The notes: generated by a model not told the origin, from the sequence alone. Shown: positions 28,128 to 36,959, counted from the stretch's first letter. The stretch is DNA of 64,000 nt from Kiritimatiellia bacterium (GCA_017403825.1 JAFRDO010000012.1:62001-126000); one strand, 5' to 3'. Made by a program: numbers and translations.

Positions 28128-29387
28128 CTATGTCATGTCGTCCTGCTTTCGCGGAACGACGAAGCCCGCGACCAGCGACAGCAGCAGCGGCAGGACCAGC
28201 AGGTCGGTCACCGCCAGCTGCCACGTCTCGCGCGACTCGACGCACTCGTCGCGGGAAAGAGCGCCGAGCGGCGAAAGCGCGGACACCGGCCGCGTGACGC
28301 GCACGGCGACGCGCGTGATCGCAAGGCCTATGCGGTCCGCCAGGTTCGTCTCCAGCTCGTCAGGATACTGCTCTATCACGCTCGGGCTCATCTCGCCGAC
28401 TATCAGGGTGACGAACGCCACGAAGAGCGCGACGGGGCGCCCCAGCCCGGACGAAAGAAGCACCCCGAAGGAAACGACCAGCGCTAGCACTGACACCAGC
28501 GTCACGAATGTCCGCAGAAGGTTCCAGCCGAACGCGTCTGCAGGCACGAGCAGGTTCAGGTCGCGCCTCGGCCGCAGCATAAGCGCGGTCTGTCCCTTGT
28601 TCTCGAACGTCAGCCTCTCCGCCGCCTTCCCCTCTCCGGCGAGCGGCACCGTCAGCACGGCCTGGGTGATGTTGCTTACGGTTCCTTCAAGCCCGCCAAG
28701 CCGAAAGACCCCTTGCACATCCTGACGCATCTCCAGCTGGTTGGTGAAGCGCATGCGCACCGACAGGCCCTTGATCCACTCCTGCCCTTCAAGGCTCCCG
28801 AACTTCCACTCCGCGCACGAGTTAGTCGGAATCGTCTGATAGTGGTCGATGGCCCGGTTCTCCAAGAGGCGCAGCACGACCGAACGCTTAGCGCGGCGCA
28901 CTTCCACCGGCGTGTTGGTGTCGGCCATATAGGCCGCGTACATGACCTTCGCCTCCTCGCGCGGGGACGGCAGCGTCGGCGAAAGCACATGGCGGCACGG
29001 CGTGCGCAGGTCGGTGCGGACTGCGAGTATCGCGCATGAGAGCGCAAGCACGACAGCCCCGACGGCGACGTGCGCGGCGATCTTGCCAAGCGCAATCGCG
29101 GCAAAGCGGACCGGGCGCACCAGCGTGAGCTGCAGTCTCTTTGCGGCGCGTTCGCGCGCAACCGACCCGGCGGCAGATGCCAGCAGCGCCACCACGAGAA
29201 GCGCAAACACCCCGCCGAGAGAAAAATGTATGGTAAGCTCGCGCAGGCCCTCTGGCGTGCCGTCGCCCTTCGCAAGGTGCGGAAAGACGAGCATCCACGC
29301 GGCAGCGGCGACCGACAGCATCGCCAGCGTCCCCGTGCGCACGAGCGTCACGCACTCAAGCCAGAAAATCCGCCAGAACGAAATCAT
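28128..29387 (-). CDS. ABC exporter permease with large extracytoplasmic insert
   Basis: This 419-residue membrane protein has hydrophobic segments near residues 15-35, 55-75, 100-120, then a long extracytoplasmic region (about 125-290), and further segments near 295-335 and around 395. That layout, with an ATPase gene immediately upstream, identifies it as an ABC-2-type permease or exporter subunit. The start overlaps the ATPase gene by 32 bases. The large non-membrane insert suggests interaction with a substrate or partner outside the cytoplasm. I cannot tell the substrate. Together with the neighbouring permease and ATPase it forms a two-permease exporter resembling Nos/Gld-type systems. 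Confidence 0.8.
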   Translation of the reverse strand: MISFWRIFWLECVTLVRTGTLAMLSVAAAAWMLVFPHLAKGDGTPEGLRELTIHFSLGGVFALLVVALLASAAGSVARERAAKRLQLTLVRPVRFAAIALGKIAAHVAVGAVVLALSCAILAVRTDLRTPCRHVLSPTLPSPREEAKVMYAAYMADTNTPVEVRRAKRSVVLRLLENRAIDHYQTIPTNSCAEWKFGSLEGQEWIKGLSVRMRFTNQLEMRQDVQGVFRLGGLEGTVSNITQAVLTVPLAGEGKAAERLTFENKGQTALMLRPRRDLNLLVPADAFGWNLLRTFVTLVSVLALVVSFGVLLSSGLGRPVALFVAFVTLIVGEMSPSVIEQYPDELETNLADRIGLAITRVAVRVTRPVSALSPLGALSRDECVESRETWQLAVTDLLVLPLLLSLVAGFVVPRKQDDMT

Positions 29388-30126
29388 CAGCGTCTCCGAC
29401 TTTCGCCAGGAAAAACTCCTCCAGGCTCGTGCCTAGCTCCGCCACCCGGCCTTCCGCGACGGCCCGGCCGTGGTTCACTATCATGACGCGGTCGCAGATG
29501 TCCTCGGCGTCCGCAAGCTGGTGCGACGTCGTGAGAACCGTCATGCCGCCGCGCGCAAGTGCGCGGACCAGGGTCTTCACCTCCTTCGTCGATACGGGGT
29601 CAAGCCCGCTCGTAGGCTCGTCCAGCACCAAAAGCTCGGGACGGCCTATGAGGGACGCGGCCAGCGCAACACGCCGCGCCATGCCCTTCGAGAAGCCGCC
29701 TACGGGACGTGACGCGACCGACTCCAGCCCGACCATCTTAAGAAGCTGATCAGTCCGCATGGACGCTTCGCGGCGGCAGAGCCCGCAAAGCCCGGCGTAG
29801 TAGCGCAGAGTCTCCCTCGCGGTGAGGAACGGATGCAGGTAGCTGAGCTCAGGCAGGTAGCCAAGCCGGCGGCGCGCCTCCACCGAGCGCGGCGGAAGAC
29901 CGAAGAGCGAGACCTTTCCGCCGCTAGGCGAAAGAAGCCCGAGGATCATCTTGATCGTCGTCGACTTGCCCGAGCCGTTCGGCCCCAGAAGTCCGAAAAC
30001 CTCCCCGCGCCGCACGCGCAGGGACAGCCCGTCGACCGCCCTAACCGTCGGACGCAGCCAGAAATCGCGAAACGTCTTTACGACCCCGTCCAGCAGAACA
30101 ACATCATCGTCCATAAGTCCTTTCAC
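29356..30126 (-). CDS. ABC transporter ATP-binding protein
   Basis: This 256-residue ATPase has Walker A G-P-N-G-S-G-K-S-T near residues 49-57, signature G-G-F-S-K-G-M (a variant of LSGGQ) and Walker B L-L-V-L-D-E-P-T-S-G-L-D, followed by the switch His in T-S-H-Q. It powers the exporter made with the two flanking permease genes; overlapping coding on both sides shows that all three are co-translated. A start at M5 (M-D-D-D-V-V-L-L) is equally possible. It resembles the CcmA/NosF/GldA group, but the substrate is not evident. Confidence 0.92.
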   Translation of the reverse strand: MKGLMDDDVVLLDGVVKTFRDFWLRPTVRAVDGLSLRVRRGEVFGLLGPNGSGKSTTIKMILGLLSPSGGKVSLFGLPPRSVEARRRLGYLPELSYLHPFLTARETLRYYAGLCGLCRREASMRTDQLLKMVGLESVASRPVGGFSKGMARRVALAASLIGRPELLVLDEPTSGLDPVSTKEVKTLVRALARGGMTVLTTSHQLADAEDICDRVMIVNHGRAVAEGRVAELGTSLEEFFLAKVGDADDFVLADFLA

Positions 30127-31019
30127 GCGACATCGCGCCCTTCGATGAACCTAACGCCAAGAAGCAGGAAAAACGCCACGGCGGACGCGGTCGCAAGTGC
30201 GGCAAGACCAACGTAGCTCCACGGCACCGAACCGCCCTTCGAGAGCGCGTCCGCCAGATAGTAGTTGCCGACGACCGGGAGCGACAGCGCCACGAGCAGC
30301 CCTACGGCGGCGGCCGCGACGTTCGCACGGAACCGTACTGCAAACGCGGCAGACGCTGAGAGCAAGACGAATGTCGCAAGCGCAACGAGCACAACGGCCG
30401 GCGCCAGACGCCACGCCCACGACGGGGCGCGCACCGCAGCGACGGCAGCGGACGCTACCGACAGCACAAGCGCCACGGTGAACGCGGAGAGCACGAAGCG
30501 ACAGCCGGCGAAGCGGTTTAACGCAGCGCCGATGAGAAGCGGCATCACCATTACCGCCACCCCGGCGGCGAAGCACGGACCGTAGATGCGGGCTATGTCG
30601 CCCGTCCGCCGGGCGATCTCGCCGCCGATCTCCGCGCCCTCGACCGTCAGCAGAGCGGTAGCAGCTAGCACGCACGCGAACAGCAGGTAGGCGAGAGTCG
30701 CGCCAAGCGTCTTGGAAAGGAAGAATCCCACGCGCGAGACCGGGTGAGAAAGGGCCATCTCCAACGTGCCAGACTCGATCTCACGACGGAACGCTCGGAT
30801 CGTGACGAAGACCGCAAACACGCTTCCGCATGTAAAGAGAGCCGAAAGCCCGGCGTCCCGTGCCATGCGAGTCGCCTCGCCGAACTGGTGATAATGGAAA
30901 GCCGGCGCAAGCACTTCAAGAGTCAGCGCAGCAAGAAGCACCAGCAAAGTCAACGGCTCGGAGAGCATCTCCAGAGCCGTCGCCTTCGCTACCGCAGCCG
31001 TGCTTCCGACACGCCTCAT
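30123..31019 (-). CDS. ABC-2-type exporter permease (NosY/GldF-like)
   Basis: This 298-residue protein has six hydrophobic segments and the family's early pattern R-A-F-R-R-E-I-E-S-G-T-L-E-M-A-L-S-H-P-V-S-R (about residues 74-95), which is characteristic of ABC-2 permeases of the NosY/GldF group. It is the first permease of the exporter unit, with the ATPase gene overlapping its stop codon by four bases. Upstream, 29 bases away, is the proline-rich tail-anchored protein gene, so the exporter may be transcribed with it from the pyrH-frr unit. Confidence 0.88.
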   Translation of the reverse strand: MRRVGSTAAVAKATALEMLSEPLTLLVLLAALTLEVLAPAFHYHQFGEATRMARDAGLSALFTCGSVFAVFVTIRAFRREIESGTLEMALSHPVSRVGFFLSKTLGATLAYLLFACVLAATALLTVEGAEIGGEIARRTGDIARIYGPCFAAGVAVMVMPLLIGAALNRFAGCRFVLSAFTVALVLSVASAAVAAVRAPSWAWRLAPAVVLVALATFVLLSASAAFAVRFRANVAAAAVGLLVALSLPVVGNYYLADALSKGGSVPWSYVGLAALATASAVAFFLLLGVRFIEGRDVA

Positions 31020-31048
31020 CGGTCAAGATGCAGACCGCAAGCTCCGAC

Positions 31049-32143
31049 TTAGAAGTAGCTGGTCGCCGTGTTCGTGTACAGGAACCAGGCGAGCGCACCA
31101 ACGACGGCGCACGCCGCAAGCTGCACGATCGCGGAAAGCGTCCAGAGCCAGGCAGGACCGTCAGAAGACGCCGCCCGCACCGGCATGGGAGCCGCCGACA
31201 TGTCCGGAATGTCTGAGATCTCGGGAATGTCGGCAATCGCCCCGTCGCCAGACTCCGCGGAAACCGACGATGCGGAGGACGCAGGCGCAGACCCCGGACG
31301 CTTGATGCCGAACTTGCCCGACGGACGAACCGCTCCGCCGGGACGCGTGATCTTCAGCGTCTTGCGCTGCGTTGCAGTTGCAGCCGACGTGTCCTGTACG
31401 GCCGGCTCGGCTGCGGCAGGAGCGGACTCGGCTGCGGCAGGCGGCTGTGGCTTAAGGGGTTTCGTGCTGCCGGGAATGTCGACCGGGCGCTTGATGCGAA
31501 TCGTCTTGATCGGCGCGTTCTCGTTCTTCACCGGCGCCACGCCCATCGCGTCAGAAAGCGAAATGCGCGCAGTCTTATGCTTGGCGGCCTCCTTCTGGGC
31601 GTCGCTCATCGCGCCGTCGGCAATAATGCCGGTCTTGCGGAGAATCGCCTGCTGCGGAATCTCCTGCGTGATGCCCTTCAACTTTTGCGTCACGCTCTTA
31701 AGGGCCTCAAGCGGATTCGGGTTCTCGCTTACGACCGGAGCCGCATCGGCACGAGGAACGGTCTTTGCCTCTACCGTGGGCAGCTTGCCAATGCCCTGGG
31801 CGTCTACGGCAACAGGCTTCGCCGCACTTACCGGCTTGGGCAGCGGCACTGCGAGGACAGTCGAACCGGGCTTGCGTATGACCGGCTTCTGCGGCAACCT
31901 CACGCCGGGCTTGAGGGCGTTCTGCGTCGGCAGCTTGAGACCGGGCTTCAGCGCAGCATTCTGAGTCGGCAGCTTGAGACCGGGCTTGAGGCCTCCTGCA
32001 GACGGTGCCGCGCCGACGACCGGCTTGTGTATGGCGGGAGCCGCCTGCGCCGCAGCCGAAACCGGCGACGCGGGCTTTGCCAGCGGATCGGCCTTGGGTG
32101 GTTCCCCGGCCTCGACGGGTGTCATCTCAACTTCTTCTGCCAT
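31049..32143 (-). CDS. Proline/alanine/lysine-rich protein with C-terminal membrane anchor
   Basis: This 364-residue protein has no domain I recognise. It is mostly disordered-looking (rich in Pro, Ala, Lys). Residues 50-90 hold three short repeats: G-L-K-P-G-L-K-L-P-T-Q-N, A-L-K-P-G-L-K-L-P-T-Q-N and A-L-K-P-G-V-R-L-P-Q-K. A single membrane segment near residues 335-356 lies near the C-terminus, with a short tail, so the long N-terminal part should face the cytoplasm. It lies between frr and the ABC exporter genes. Several K-P-G and T-x-x-I-x-R-P motifs recur, perhaps as binding sites. A scaffold or regulator for membrane processes is only a guess. Confidence 0.7.
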   Translation of the reverse strand: MAEEVEMTPVEAGEPPKADPLAKPASPVSAAAQAAPAIHKPVVGAAPSAGGLKPGLKLPTQNAALKPGLKLPTQNALKPGVRLPQKPVIRKPGSTVLAVPLPKPVSAAKPVAVDAQGIGKLPTVEAKTVPRADAAPVVSENPNPLEALKSVTQKLKGITQEIPQQAILRKTGIIADGAMSDAQKEAAKHKTARISLSDAMGVAPVKNENAPIKTIRIKRPVDIPGSTKPLKPQPPAAAESAPAAAEPAVQDTSAATATQRKTLKITRPGGAVRPSGKFGIKRPGSAPASSASSVSAESGDGAIADIPEISDIPDMSAAPMPVRAASSDGPAWLWTLSAIVQLAACAVVGALAWFLYTNTATSYF

Positions 32144-32193
32144 TGCAGCCTCCTCCTTGCTCCTTAGAAATCTTGATTTTCCAGACCCATGCC

Positions 32194-32757
32194 TCAGACC
32201 GCCATCACTTCTGTTTCCTTGGCCTTCAGCTCGGCGTCGATCTTCGCGATGCCGTCGTCCGTCGCCTTCTGGATGCGGTCAAGGCCCTGCTTCATGTCGT
32301 CCTCGGATATCTTCTTGTCCTTCTCAAGCTTCTTCACCGCCTCGTTGGCATCGCGGCGGACGTTCCGCATGGCGACCTTCTGCGCCTCGGCCTGCGTCTT
32401 CGCTACCTTGACGATCTCCTTGCGGCGCTCTTCGTTGAGCTCGGGCACCGTTATGCGCAGAACCTTGCCGTCGGTCTGCGGCGTCACGCCGATGTTCGCG
32501 GCAAGTATAGCCTTGTTCATCGCGTCCAGCACCGTCGGATCGAACGGGGTGATCTTGATCTGGCGCGGCTCCGGCGTCGAAATCGTGCCGAGGCTCTTGA
32601 TCGGCGTCGGCGCTCCGTAGTAGTCGACCTTGATGCCGTCGACCATCGCGGGCGACGCCTTCCCGGTCCGCAGGCCCGCGAACTGCGCCTTCAGCGCGTC
32701 GAAGCTCTTGGCGATCTTCGCCGTGGCGTCGTTAAGCACTTCACTTACTGTTTCCAT
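32194..32757 (-). CDS. frr: Ribosome recycling factor
   Basis: This 187-residue protein splits post-termination ribosomes with EF-G. It has the family's two-domain pattern: a long three-helix region (K-S-F-D-A-L-K-A-Q-F-A-G-L-R-T-G-K-A-S-P at residues 18-37) and a beta-barrel segment (P-R-Q-I-K-I-T-P-F-D), ending with the K-E-x-E-V-M helix. Length is the usual 185. It is preceded by pyrH with 48 bases between, the common pyrH-frr pairing. Confidence 0.97.
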   Translation of the reverse strand: METVSEVLNDATAKIAKSFDALKAQFAGLRTGKASPAMVDGIKVDYYGAPTPIKSLGTISTPEPRQIKITPFDPTVLDAMNKAILAANIGVTPQTDGKVLRITVPELNEERRKEIVKVAKTQAEAQKVAMRNVRRDANEAVKKLEKDKKISEDDMKQGLDRIQKATDDGIAKIDAELKAKETEVMAV

Positions 32758-32805
32758 CTTGTCTGCCTTTCCTTAGAAATCGTTTGCCACATGCGCTCCC
32801 CGCGC

Positions 32806-33543
32806 TCAGCCCTTCTCGCTCACCAGCGTTCCCACCGCCTTGCCGGCAACAACGCCGGCTAGAGCGTTCCTGTTGAAGAAGTCGAACACGACGATCGGTA
32901 TCGCATTGTCCCGACAAAGCGCGAAAGCCGCCGCGTCCATCACCTTCAGGCGCCGTTCCAAAGCCGTCTCGTACGTCAGCGACCGATAGCGCTCCGCCTT
33001 CGGGTCTTTCTTCGGGTCGGCGGTGTAGACGCCGTCGACCTTCGTCGCCTTGAGCAAAACGTCTGCGCCGATCTCGCACGCCTTCAAGGCCGCAGCCGAG
33101 TCGGTGGAGAAATACGGGTTGCCCGTGCCGCCGCCGAAGATCACTACGCGCCCCTCCGCAAGATGACGGAGCGCACGGCGCGCCACAAACGGCTCGGCGA
33201 TCCTCGGCATGTCAGTCGCCGTCATGACGCTGGCCGGCACGCCGGCCGCCTCCAGCGCATTCATCAGCGCAAGCGAGTTGATGACCGTCGCCAACATTCC
33301 CATGGAGTCGCCAGTCACGCGGTCTACGCCGCGGCCAGCGCCAGCAAGGCCGCGGAAGATATTGCCGCCGCCAAGCACGACGCCGACCTCGCAGCCCAGC
33401 GCACGGAGACGGCGCACCTGGTCCGCCATGTACGCCAGCCGCGCAGGGTCGAGGCATTCGCCGGAATCCCGGTTCCCCAGCACCTCGCCGGAGAGCTTCA
33501 GCAGGACGCGACGGTACTTCAACTTGCGAGAAGTCTTTTTCAC
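32806..33543 (-). CDS. pyrH: UMP kinase
   Basis: This 245-residue enzyme phosphorylates UMP to UDP. Family motifs include L-L-K-L-S-G-E near residue 14, V-L-G-G-G-N-I-F-R-G, and the nucleotide-binding T-G-N-P-Y-F-S-T-D-S-A-A (about residue 135). The start is a GTG at 33543. A TAAAAT element lies on the minus strand seven bases ahead, so translation probably starts on a leaderless or near-leaderless RNA. frr follows, as usual. Confidence 0.95.
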   Translation of the reverse strand: MKKTSRKLKYRRVLLKLSGEVLGNRDSGECLDPARLAYMADQVRRLRALGCEVGVVLGGGNIFRGLAGAGRGVDRVTGDSMGMLATVINSLALMNALEAAGVPASVMTATDMPRIAEPFVARRALRHLAEGRVVIFGGGTGNPYFSTDSAAALKACEIGADVLLKATKVDGVYTADPKKDPKAERYRSLTYETALERRLKVMDAAAFALCRDNAIPIVVFDFFNRNALAGVVAGKAVGTLVSEKG

Positions 33544-33550
33544 AACGGGA

Positions 33551-33556
33551 ATTTTA
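33551..33556 (-). promoter_or_regulatory. -10 element of the pyrH-frr promoter
   Basis: TGGTAAAAT on the minus strand with the hexamer seven bases before the pyrH GTG start. No Shine-Dalgarno sequence intervenes. Confidence 0.6.
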
Positions 33557-33561
33557 CCATT

Positions 33562-35136
33562 TCAAGACGGGAAAGGCAATGCCCCATGTCCACCGGGCGA
33601 ACGGCTCTCGCGGCCGACGGACAGCATTCCCAGCTTTCCGAGCTTGTAGTTCATCATGCGCGAACTTACGCCCAGCTCGCGTCCCGCCGCCGCGCGGTTC
33701 CCGCCGTGGCGCGATATCGCGTTGCGCAGTATCCGGCGCTCGGCGTCGGCAAGCTGCTCGTCTAGCGTCTGCGCCCTGTCCTCGTCGTAGGGGCCTTCCG
33801 TCGGCTCGCCGTCCTGCATCGCCGGCGGCAGGTTGTAGCCGCGTATCACGTTGTCCCTGGCCGTCAGCACCGCGCGCTCCATGCAGTTCTCCAGCTCGCG
33901 CACGTTGCCGGGCCAGGCGTAGCCCTGCAGCATGTTCAGCGCCGGCGCGGAAATCCGGTCGATGCCACGGCCGTACTTAACGTTCATGCGGGAGAGGTAG
34001 TGGTGCGCCAGCAGCACGATGTCGCCGCCGCGGTCCTTGAGATCCGGCACCGCTATCGGAAAGACCGAGAGCCGGTAGTAGAGGTCCTCGCGGAACAGCT
34101 TCCGCGCCATCAGGTCCTCGAGGTTCCGGCTCGTCGCGGCGATGAACCGCACGTCGCTGTGGAGCACCGCATTAGAGCCGACGCGGGAGAACGTGCGCTC
34201 CTGCAGGAACCGCAGCAGCTTCACCTGCACCGCCAGCGAGAGGTCGCCAATCTCGTCAAGGAACAGCGTGCCGCCGTCCGCAGCCTCGGCGCGCCCGATC
34301 CGGCGCTCGCGCGCGTCGGTGAACGCCCCCTTCTCGTGTCCGAAAAGCTCCGACTCAACCAGCGACTCCGGCAGGGCCGCGCAGTTGAGCGCGACGAACG
34401 GCTTGTCGCGTCTCGCGGAAAGGGCCTGTATCGCACGCGCCACCAACTCCTTGCCAGTGCCGCTTGCGCCGCGCACGAGCACCGTGGCCTCGCTCGGCGC
34501 CACCTGGCGTATCTGCTCGTAGACCGCGCGCATCTGCAGGCACTCGCCGATCATGTGCCCTGGGTTGTCGGTGGACATCAGTCCGCGCAGCCGACGGTTC
34601 TCGTCCTTGAGCGCATCGCGCTCCGCGCACTCCTCGCGCAGCACCGCCGCCGCCTCGCCCACCAAGTTGGCGATTATCTCCAGGAGCGCGACGTCCTTCG
34701 CGAGCGAAGTGGTCTCGCCGCGCATCTCGCGGTCTGCCGAAAGCGTCCCTATCACGTCGCCGTTGCGTATCAGCGGCACGCAGATGAATGAAAGCGCCTC
34801 GTCGATCCGGCGCGACTTCGTTCGGTTCAGGAACCTGCGGTCCCGGCGAACGTCTAGCACGATCTCGGACTTCCCCGACTTCGCCACAAGCCCGGTGATT
34901 CCCTCGCCAAGTCGGTAGTGGCCGAGGGCGCGTTCCTCGGCGTTCAGGCCGCGCGACGACGCCTCGATGCGCAGCTCGTCGCCCTCGAGTATCGTGAACG
35001 TGCCGCGCAACATGCCCATGCGCCGACCGAGTATGTCTATTACCCTCTCCAGGAGACGGCGCACGTCGCGCTCTCGCACGACTGCTGTCGTGACCTCCCT
35101 CAGGACTTCAAGCTCTGGCTGTGACGGGTTTCGCAT
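33562..35136 (-). CDS. NifA-type sigma-54-dependent transcriptional activator with GAF domain
   Basis: This 524-residue regulator has an N-terminal GAF sensor (residues 10-165, with G-E-G-I-T-G-L-V-A), a linker, an AAA+ sigma-54 interaction domain (190-430) with Walker A GASGTGKE at 223-230 and Walker B LFLDEIGD at 291-298, and a Fis-type helix-turn-helix near 460-505 (N-R-A-A-A-G-R-E-L-G-V-S). It would bind enhancer DNA and activate RNA polymerase carrying sigma-54. The key sigma-54 contact loop GAFTGA reads GAFTDA at 270-275. The GAF domain, as in NifA, implies small-molecule sensing. The ATG follows a TATAAT by six bases. No target operon is evident here. Confidence 0.93.
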   Translation of the reverse strand: MRNPSQPELEVLREVTTAVVRERDVRRLLERVIDILGRRMGMLRGTFTILEGDELRIEASSRGLNAEERALGHYRLGEGITGLVAKSGKSEIVLDVRRDRRFLNRTKSRRIDEALSFICVPLIRNGDVIGTLSADREMRGETTSLAKDVALLEIIANLVGEAAAVLREECAERDALKDENRRLRGLMSTDNPGHMIGECLQMRAVYEQIRQVAPSEATVLVRGASGTGKELVARAIQALSARRDKPFVALNCAALPESLVESELFGHEKGAFTDARERRIGRAEAADGGTLFLDEIGDLSLAVQVKLLRFLQERTFSRVGSNAVLHSDVRFIAATSRNLEDLMARKLFREDLYYRLSVFPIAVPDLKDRGGDIVLLAHHYLSRMNVKYGRGIDRISAPALNMLQGYAWPGNVRELENCMERAVLTARDNVIRGYNLPPAMQDGEPTEGPYDEDRAQTLDEQLADAERRILRNAISRHGGNRAAAGRELGVSSRMMNYKLGKLGMLSVGRESRSPGGHGALPFPS

Positions 35137-35142
35137 TGCATT

Positions 35143-35148
35143 ATTATA
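35143..35148 (-). promoter_or_regulatory. -10 element of the sigma-54 activator promoter (leaderless start)
   Basis: TGGTATAAT on the minus strand ending six bases before the ATG, with no ribosome-binding site, as for fhs and galM. Confidence 0.65.
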
Positions 35149-35184
35149 CCATACTTTCCCCGTCCCCGTCTCTCAGCAGCACGG

Positions 35185-36393
35185 TCATTTGTCTTTGCCG
35201 CAGGAACGTGTCGGGGAAATGCCGAGCGCAGCAGCCGAGAGAGGGAAGGACGTCGCCACGCTTTCCGCCGTTGCGTCCGTCAACGAACCGCGAGCCAACG
35301 GCACTATCTTCGTGCCGTAGTCCACGTCCGTCACGTTGCGCCCGTACTTCACCGAATCCGCAAGCGGCCCGTCGCGTCCGACCGACATGAACGCGTTAAC
35401 GCGCGGACGGCTCCTCGCCGTGCCGGACGGTTTGAGAAGACCGTCTTCGCGCAGGGCCTTGTAGCACGAAATGGCCGTGTAGACCGCCGGATCGACAAAC
35501 ACGATGTCGCGCGGCAGGAGCGATGCATACTCCGGATTCTCCCTAAGGTCGTCAAGAGTGGAGCGAATGGTTTCCAGGACAAAAGGATAGTGGGTGCACC
35601 CGAGGATGAATGCGCGTATCGGCGCCGTGCCGCCGCGCGCCCGATAATCCGCGACAAGAGCCACAACGTTCGTCCGCGCGCACAGGAAGCGCCCCGGCTC
35701 CGCGTTCTCCACCGCTTCCGCCAGGCCGATGCCTCCGCGGCTGGCGACAGCCACCGGAAACGCCAGTGCACGGACTCGGACCGTCTCGGCGAGCGTGCGC
35801 TGGTACACGCCAGAGGAAATCGTCGCCGGCGTGGCCATGACCGCGACGGCGCAGGCGCCTGTCGCCGACGAAATCGCGTCAAGCGCGGCCTCGACCCCTG
35901 CGTTGACGACGCCAATGACCTTCTCGCCGCGCGAACGAGGCATGGCGAGGACGGCGTCAAGGCCGTAGGCCGTAGCCGTATTGCATGCGATGACTATGAC
36001 CTTGGCCGGACGATGTCCGTCGCTGCCGAGGAGGAAGCGTGCGTCCCGCCGGACCAGCTCGCGCAGGAAGTCGGCCTTGCCCGCCGCGTCGTAGCGTCCG
36101 TACGGCATGTTCGCCTGGTCGCCGAAGTAGACGAATTCCTCTCCCGCGAAGTCAGGCAGTCCGTCCGTGCCCGGCGCGCCAGTGCCGTTGTCAAACTCGT
36201 CGAGCGCAAGGATCCGTTCCAGCACGGAGAGCCCGCCTATACCAGAGTCAAACACCCCGATAGGGCAATCCCGCATGAAGACAGCTTCATTGCAAGCCGT
36301 TTGCTCGGCGCAGCACGGGCACGCGGCCAGCACCACTGCCAGAAGGCAAAACGCCGGAAAGACCCGGCGGCTGCCAGAAGCATTCGTTCTCAA
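35185..36393 (-). CDS. Exported (lipoprotein) glutamate racemase homologue
   Basis: This 402-residue protein contains a complete glutamate racemase core: G-V-F-D-S-G-I-G-G-L-S-V near residues 46-57, the first catalytic cysteine in A-C-N-T-A-T-A (Cys137) and the second in L-G-C-T-H-Y-P (Cys266). It begins with a signal sequence whose V-L-A-A-C matches a lipobox at Cys25, so it should be exported and lipidated. The start is TTG at 36393, 6-7 bases downstream of a strong GGGGAGG site; an internal ATG at 36276 lacks one. It is longer than usual MurI (about 265), with a roughly 110-residue C-terminal extension. A role for D-glutamate outside the cytoplasm is unusual. Confidence 0.85.
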   Translation of the reverse strand: MRTNASGSRRVFPAFCLLAVVLAACPCCAEQTACNEAVFMRDCPIGVFDSGIGGLSVLERILALDEFDNGTGAPGTDGLPDFAGEEFVYFGDQANMPYGRYDAAGKADFLRELVRRDARFLLGSDGHRPAKVIVIACNTATAYGLDAVLAMPRSRGEKVIGVVNAGVEAALDAISSATGACAVAVMATPATISSGVYQRTLAETVRVRALAFPVAVASRGGIGLAEAVENAEPGRFLCARTNVVALVADYRARGGTAPIRAFILGCTHYPFVLETIRSTLDDLRENPEYASLLPRDIVFVDPAVYTAISCYKALREDGLLKPSGTARSRPRVNAFMSVGRDGPLADSVKYGRNVTDVDYGTKIVPLARGSLTDATAESVATSFPLSAAALGISPTRSCGKDK

Positions 36394-36426
36394 GTCACAC
36401 CTCCCCTACGCTTTGCAATAAGATCC

Positions 36427-36476
36427 AAAAAAGAAACGCGAGACGCCCAGCATGTCCGGGAGCCTCGCGTCTTTCG
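36427..36476 (-). terminator. Intrinsic terminator of the ribosomal protein operon
   Basis: On the minus strand, a hairpin formed by 36436-36442 and 36464-36470 (ACGCGAG with CTCGCGT), with a smaller inner CCC/GGG pairing, is followed by a T-rich run (TTTCTTTTTT). It lies after rplO, so the operon ends there, before any secY gene. Confidence 0.75.
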
Positions 36477-36491
36477 CGGTCGTGGTCCGTC

Positions 36492-36929
36492 TCAGGCGAC
36501 GGTGCCGCCGGCCTTCTCGATCTTCGCCCTGGCGGAAGCCGAGCAAGGGACCTTTACGGTGAACTTCTTGGTCAGTTCGCCCGTGCCGAGGATCTTGACC
36601 TTCGGGCGCTTGTTGTCCGTAAGGCCGGCCTTCGCGAGAGAGGCGAGGGATATCTCGGCCCCGGCCTCGAACCGTTTCTCGAGCTCGGCGACGTTGACGC
36701 CGAACGCCTTGACGGCGAAGGCGGCGTTGTTGAAGCCGCGCTTCGGCAGCCTGCGGACGAGCGGCATCTGGCCGCCTTCGAACTGAAGCTTGTGCTTGTG
36801 GCCCTTGCGCGCGGCCTGGCCCTTGTGGCCGCGGGTGGAGGTCTTGCCCATGCCCGAACTGCAGCCGCGGCCGACGCGCTTGCGGCGGCTGCGTGCTCCC
36901 GGCGTGTTTGTCAGATTGCTGAGTTCCAT
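36492..36929 (-). CDS. rplO: 50S ribosomal protein L15
   Basis: This 145-residue protein has the L15 start M-E-L-S-N-L and the glycine-rich R-S-R-R-K-R-V-G-R-G-C-S-S-G-M-G-K-T region, ending with the L15e-like C-terminal segment. It is last in the S10/spc series here; a hairpin terminator follows and no secY is attached, which breaks the common bacterial order L15-secY. The preceding gene is rpsE, with no rpmD (L30) between. Confidence 0.96.
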   Translation of the reverse strand: MELSNLTNTPGARSRRKRVGRGCSSGMGKTSTRGHKGQAARKGHKHKLQFEGGQMPLVRRLPKRGFNNAAFAVKAFGVNVAELEKRFEAGAEISLASLAKAGLTDNKRPKVKILGTGELTKKFTVKVPCSASARAKIEKAGGTVA

Positions 36930-36959
36930 TTCAAGTTCTCCTTTCGAGGCTTTTCGCCG

